This document shows positions 58,803 through 64,000 of a stretch of 64,000 nt of DNA, piece after piece. A program made the position numbers and the translations under genes. Source of the stretch: Turritopsis dohrnii (Eukaryota > Cnidaria > Hydrozoa > Anthoathecata > Oceaniidae); assembly GCA_027922465.2 (NCBI GenBank), contig BQMF02000278.1, positions 434,001 through 498,000 on the forward strand. The letters run 5' to 3'. Numbering within the stretch: position 1 is the first letter of the stretch; every line of letters starts with the position of its first letter. A model generated the notes under the pieces. That model saw only the letters and a list, made by a program, of their open reading frames with translations. It was not told the DNA's origin and ran no database searches.

Positions 58803-61800
58803 ATGTCTGTTGAAAGCGAGTTGAACACAAATTCGTTCTCAGTCTACGACTATCTTGTGTTTGCCTGTATGTTGCTTGTATCAAGTATCATTGGCATATA
58901 CTTTGCTTGTGGTGGCAAACAAACTAGCACCAAAGAATATCTGATGGCGGGCCGCGACATGTCTTGGTTTCCGATTTTCGTTTCCTTACTGGCATCCTAC
59001 CTGTCAGCAATTACATTACTGGGTGTGCCGTCTGAGATCTACACCTATGGGATTCAGTATATTGTCTTGTGTTTTTCCTACTTTATACTGGTTGGTGCTG
59101 GAGCGATCATATTTTTACCAATTTTCTACAAACTTCAAGTTGTCAGTTCAAATGAGGTTGGTTTTATCCCAATTTCGTATTTCTTTAATTTCTTCAAATA
59201 GGCGCCCCTCCAAACGCCCCCTCCAAATAAACACCCCCTCGAACGATCATAAATTTCCCAAGCACTTTTTCCCAAGCGATAAAGTTTAAATCTGTTTTTA
59301 GTATCTGGAGAGAAGGTTTTCTCCTGGTGTTCGCTCATTGGGATGTCTTCTTGTTTCCTTACAATACGTGAGTAAACAATTACTTCGCTGTTTTCACTTT
59401 TTAATCTGTTCTTGTACAGTTTTCAAGTGTATGCTGTTTACTTTGTAAACAAGTCTGGGTCATAGAGTAGTTCAGTTTTCCAATTTTTAAATTTTTTGAT
59501 AGTTATTTTGGTTTTTACAAATCTAATATGTAACGTGCTGATATTTGTGTAGAAGCAAACAGTTTTCACGCTGCGTTTCGCGATAGATGTTACTAGTTGT
59601 ATCCCCCTATGTCCACAGTCAGAACTCCGATGACTAGGAGTATCTTGCGATATACGCGTCTTCAAGAGCTAACATAGAAAATTTAGCGACATTTTAAAAA
59701 CTTTTCTTGTATGATACTATTCTTCTTCTTTTCTGATTGACAGATACTTTACCTCAGTGTGGTATTATTTGCTCCCAGTCTGGCTATGGAAGCAGGTAAA
59801 ATGTTTTTCACTGTCACATCTTCATGATATGCTATTGAATAGTTTTCGATAATTTTTCATGGTTTTATTTAGTTGCTGGCATTCCAATAGAAGCTTCCAT
59901 CATCACAACAGGTCTTGTTTGCACATTCTACACCACTTTGGTAAGTTCAGCAAATTTCCACCATTTTCCATTTTGAGAGGCATTGTTTCTTAACAGACTT
60001 GTTAACATGCAGGGTGGAATGAAGGCGGTTATTTGGACTGATGTCTTTCAAGCGGGCGTAATGGTATCTGGTTTGATCGTTGTAATAATCGTAGGCGTTT
60101 TGGAAATTGGGAGTTTCGCGGAGGTCTTCAGGATTGCGGAGCGTGGTGAAAGAATGAAAGTGTTCGAGTAAGTGTTTTCTACAACAATTTTTCTTTTGTT
60201 TTTTGGTTTGCTGGATAAATATTTACTATACTTCCAATACGATATCCGGTTTTTTTTCATCTTATTCGGGAATTAGAGAGGTTACTATATAGAATCGGAA
60301 ATATCTAGCGGAAAAAGACATGTTATATGTGAACCCGCGGAAAAAGACATATTATACGTGAACAAGCGGTATATGCCACGTCATTGAAATATTATTTTGT
60401 TTTATTAGTTTCAATCCTGATCCTCGTGTCCGAAACACTTTTTGGACACTTGCTATTGGAGGGGCGTTTACTGCAATGCCTCTGTGGACTGTTTGCCAAC
60501 CTGCTGTCCAAAGATTCCAAGCTGCAAAATCAATGAAGGAGTCAAAGAAGTTTGTTCCCCGTTTTTTCTATGATTTAAATAGGCTTATGTACTTAAGAAA
60601 TATTACCGTATTAGCGGGATTCGGAAAAATCCTTTACACAAAACTATTTTTCTATAGATTTATAGGGAATTATATATAACATAGAAGAGTTGTTTCGAAT
60701 TTTTCCCTACAAATCATTAGAAACTTCACATCAACACTTGAAATAAGCGTGCAAAGTAATGATGTTTCTTTTGATACAAGAAAAGGCTTTAAATCTCTGA
60801 AGTAACGTTTTAGTTGAACAGTTTTAAAAAAATTCTCACAAGTAATTGATTATTTTCGTGGAACAAGTTCGTCGATTTTACGAATCTCCCTAAACATATT
60901 ATTGGCCTGATATAATAGTCCATTATGCTACTTTGATGTTCTGTGCGATACGAAATACCCAAAACTACCATAAGGTCTCAAATGACAGTGATGTCTTAGT
61001 TATTTATTTATCGAATATTTATACAGGAGAGCTACGCCAGCATTTAATACTGCCATGCAATGAGATAAAGTAAAATAGAATATAAAATCATATAAAAATT
61101 TAAAATGATAATTATGTAACAGTTGTTTCTCAATGAAATGACGGTTGTCGTGATTGTTACGACGATTGTCGTGATAGTTTTCAACTTTGAAATTCTAGAG
61201 CTTTATTGATGAACATCCCCGGTTTGATTATTATTGTACTGTTGTGTGTGATGGATGGGTTGGTCATATACGGTGTTTATCATAAATGTGATATCGGTGT
61301 GTACGGACTCAAGGCTGTCACAAGTAATGACCAGGTATTCGAACCTTGCTATTGGTTCATTCATAGAGTATGTATGAACATAGGGCGTTCTTTTGACAAT
61401 GAAAAGGGCGTCAGGATTCCTATGTTGTATTCCCATTTTTTGACTTCTTCATATTTTTAGGTTTTACCGTACTTCATCATTCACAAATTAGGCAAGTATC
61501 CTGGCGTCCCCGGCATCTTTACCTCCTGTTTATTCAGCGGAGCTCTTAGGTAAATAAGTTTCACGAAGAAATCCTTCTATAAATGTTAGCTTATTTGTGG
61601 CAAAAAAATGATGATGCAATTCCAATTTTATTGCTAGCAAAACAAAATTTTGTTTTACTTTTCAACTAAGCAAACTGAACGCTTGCTGTGCACTTTCTAA
61701 AAAAGAAAGCGATGTGTTTTCCTCGATCAGTGTGAACAAAACCTAAAATTCCTTCTTTATGGCATTTGTATACTCAAGTCATAATAAATCCGTAAATTCA

Positions 61801-63682
61801 TGTTTAGCACGGCATCTTCTGGTATGAATTCTGTGGCTGCAGTCGCTTTAGAAGATATTGTGAAAAAAATCAAACCAGATATTTCTGATGCCGCTTCTAC
61901 GAAAGTTTCAAAGATTATCGGTAAGAAGCTAACTTTCAAAGATTATCGGTAAGAAGCCATCTTCCCTCATTCTTTTGAAATATCCAAAATGTTAAATTTG
62001 ATAACTTATCTAAAACAAATTAAGCGTGTTTGACCTGGCGTGTTCTGTCCTTGGGCCCACGCCCGCCCGTGGACTTACCCGTCCACCCGTTGGGCGCAGC
62101 TAGGTCAGTGACTTGATTAGCGCAACTTAGACTATCGTACATGTAGTATTATAGCTACTGTGAAGTTTGATACCGTGATCAACAAATAAAGTACCGTCAG
62201 TTCAGTGCTTTCCATATCGAACGACATAAGTATTATGTGTATAAGACAAAGAACAAACAGGTTTCACAAGAAATGGAAGTGCATCCACATGGAATATGGC
62301 GTTGCAACTTATATTCGTTTAATCATGTATCGATGATTAGTTGTTTTGCTTTCGATTATTGTTATACCTCAATTGACACTTTTAGCCTGCTGTTTGGGTG
62401 TGTTAGTTATTGGTTTGGCGTTTCTTGTATCAGTCTTTGGAACGATGGTGTTGCAGGTTGAACACATCTTTACTTTCTTGTCTGTCAATGTTTTATGGAA
62501 TTTTCTTGAGAGTAGTGAAGGAAAGCGATATTTTCTCTAGTAAAATCCTTATCAGGACTCTTTCCATAAAATGTACAAGTTTCCTCTAAACGTTGTATAT
62601 ATTCGTTGTTATAACACGCTAACCTTTCTCAATTATAATTCTTTTTCAAAATTTAGTTGGCATACAGTATCTTTGGAATTATCGGTGGGCCATACTTGGG
62701 ATTGTTTTTTCTGGGGATGATGGTACCTTGGTCAAATAAATGGGTAAGTAATGTTGCACTACCAGTAACGCAGTAGCTTAATGGAAGAGTGATCTCTGCC
62801 ACAGTGAAAGGTTGGAGTTCAACACCTGGGTGACCCAGCACTCGTCTGCATTCTAAGTAAGAGTAGCGGTCTCATTGACAAAAGAACAAACAGCTGGGTG
62901 ATAACAAAATGGCGTACAAACGAGATAAACAATGATTGGCTCTCCTGTGAAGATTTCCTCCTAAAAGAGTTTTAGTGCTACCATAGTAACAGTTCATACA
63001 TCTTTACAGAATGGCGTTCATACAATTGCAGGATAATTAAGAAATTTTTACTTTCATACAACCTCGTTTCCAAGACTTCTTGCCTTGTCGATGTACTGAA
63101 TGGCGGCGGGACGAGGTTGACCTGCTTTGCAATTTTGCTTTGCATGAACATTACTAGAAGTATTTTTCCTGTGATATCAACCAACTGTTGATAGTGTTCA
63201 TTTCAATCATCTTCTGCAAAATGAAAACACTGATCCATTTATCTGCGTTCCATTATAGGGTGCATATGTTGGGGCGTTAGTTGGCGTTTCTTCTACACTT
63301 TGGTTGGCGATTGGTGCATTAATATATCCGCCCAACAAACACGCAGCTGTAGTGAGAGTTAACGGTTGCTCCAGTTTTAACAACACAAACTCTTCGTTTC
63401 CGATTCTCCGAAACGGAACTGGTATAATTCGACCTATGGACTTATACAAAAAACCAGAGTATAAGCTTTTTATATTTTACTATTGTCTCATTTTTTCAGT
63501 TCCTTTGTCTCCTTTGCTTTTCTCAGTTGAATAACGTTAGCATCTCTTTGCTACCTTGATATTAACATTGATTCTTAGCACGGCACTAGCTTCATGGTAT
63601 TCGATCTCATATTTGTGGTATGCAGCTATTGGTGTTAGCTTCACTTTCGTGGCTGGCTGTATTGTTAGCTTGATCGCTAGAG
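58803..63682 (+). CDS. SLC5-family sodium/solute symporter (SMCT/SMVT-like), 3' end outside window
   Basis: Thirteen exons join in phase: 58803-59156, 59302-59367, 59744-59795, 59873-59940, 60013-60167, 60409-60549, 61199-61334, 61461-61549, 61808-61920, 62386-62456, 62657-62743, 63259-63458, 63579-63682; 545 residues so far, of about 610 in human SLC5A8. Sodium:solute symporter marks: DYLVFACMLLVSSIIGIYFA (TM0), EYLMAGRDMSW, SLLASYLSAITLLGVPSEIY, GGMKAVIWTDVFQAGVM, VCQPAVQRFQAAKS and FSGALSTASSGMNSVAAVA, whose Ser/Thr/Ser-Ser holds the Na2 site. TASWYSISYLW-type sequence near the C-terminus matches SLC5A8/A12. Substrate, monocarboxylate or vitamin-like, cannot be told by eye. The final exon(s) must lie beyond 64,000. 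An acceptor-like TATTTTAG lies 20 bases before the ATG. Confidence 0.9.
61906..61957 (+). repeat. Tandem duplication of an exon end and 5' splice site
   Basis: TTTCAAAGATTATCGGTAAG plus AAGC occurs at 61906 and again at 61934, 28 bases apart. The first copy holds the true end of SLC5 exon 9 (61920|GTAAG); the second is an identical decoy donor in the intron. Confidence 0.9.
62763..62830 (+). repeat. tRNA-like sequence, probable SINE scrap
   Basis: GCAGTAGCTTAATGGAAGAG resembles a D-arm/A box, and GGTTGGAGTTCAACACC a T-arm/B box at the right spacing. Acceptor-stem pairing is absent, so it is a degenerate tRNA-derived repeat in the SLC5 intron, not a tRNA gene. Confidence 0.4.
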
Positions 63683-64000
63683 GTATTGAAAAAAATCAAA
63701 ATATTTTTAGGCATTTGAAACTTTTTATCGTTAATCAATGATGAAACCTATGAATGTGCGAGTCCTAAAGCTACCTTTATTGGTTAATTTCGATCACGTG
63801 ACAAGTATCAATCAATGCTGTTATTATCACATGATCAAATTGAAAACACAGCAAAGAACTTCATAGTAGTTAGACATCAATGTCTGATAATGAAAAAAAT
63901 GATGATCAAACTTGACCAATAATGAACTTCCATATCGACCTAGCTTGGAGGTCTGATGGCAACTAAACGCCAAAAGTGAAAAAATATTTTCTACTTCCAA
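63683..64000 (+). other. Last visible SLC5 intron
   Basis: No further exon is seen before the window ends. The frame after exon 13 reads through GTATTG and stops at 63741, so the C-terminal tail must be encoded downstream. Confidence 0.6.

Overview
The window is animal nuclear DNA: AT-rich, with genes split into many short exons by GT-AG introns, long intronic and intergenic stretches full of decayed transposons, and no bacterial-style operons. The gene set (ILRUN, URB2, a soluble one-domain ACE, a secreted CAP protein ending in a ShK-type cysteine domain, a divergent intronless class A GPCR, an SLC5 sodium symporter), together with a short interstitial CCCTAA array, fits a cnidarian. A hydrozoan is my best guess, but that is inference and species level cannot be read from the sequence.

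Layout. 1-4.8 kb is repeats: a dispersed family with a GCCGCCAAGGCGG head, and a tRNA-Glu-like SINE split by a 1,078-bp terminal-inverted-repeat element. 4.8-6.6 kb (+) is a six-exon ILRUN (C6orf106) orthologue with a 10-nt microexon. 7.1-7.6 kb (-) may hold a small unrecognised three-exon gene. 8.2-10.9 kb is a DNA transposon with a CCGG target duplication, TGTYACC termini and a Ginger-like protein remnant, with a broken LINE lying inside it. 12.0-12.9 kb (-) is a candidate two-exon gene for a 61-residue protein with a mitochondrial-type leader. 18.0-40.6 kb (+) is one large gene, URB2 (ribosome biogenesis; about 34 exons, about 1,380 residues), whose introns carry most of the mobile DNA here, including two inverted copies of a composite tRNA-like element.

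41.2-45.0 kb (-) is a seven-exon peptidase M2 (ACE) gene that converges on URB2. 46.1-47.9 kb (+) is the CAP plus ShKT secreted protein, 48.8-49.8 kb (-) the GPCR. 50-58.8 kb is gene-poor, with a pogo-type MITE and a frameshifted zinc-finger fragment. 58.8-63.7 kb (+) is an SLC5 (SMCT/SMVT-like) transporter that runs off the right edge.

The genes do not form a pathway; they are independent housekeeping (ILRUN, URB2) and secreted or membrane (ACE, CAP-ShKT, GPCR, SLC5) loci. I reassembled most coding regions by hand from splice sites and reading phase, with many exons under 60 codons. Exon joins are therefore predictions, but phase closes at every join except one place in URB2. I saw no new defence or enzymatic system. 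The most unusual items are the composite tRNA-like element pair, the CCGG-flanked transposon, two TIR elements sharing a 6-bp target duplication, and lineage-specific residue changes in the ACE and GPCR.
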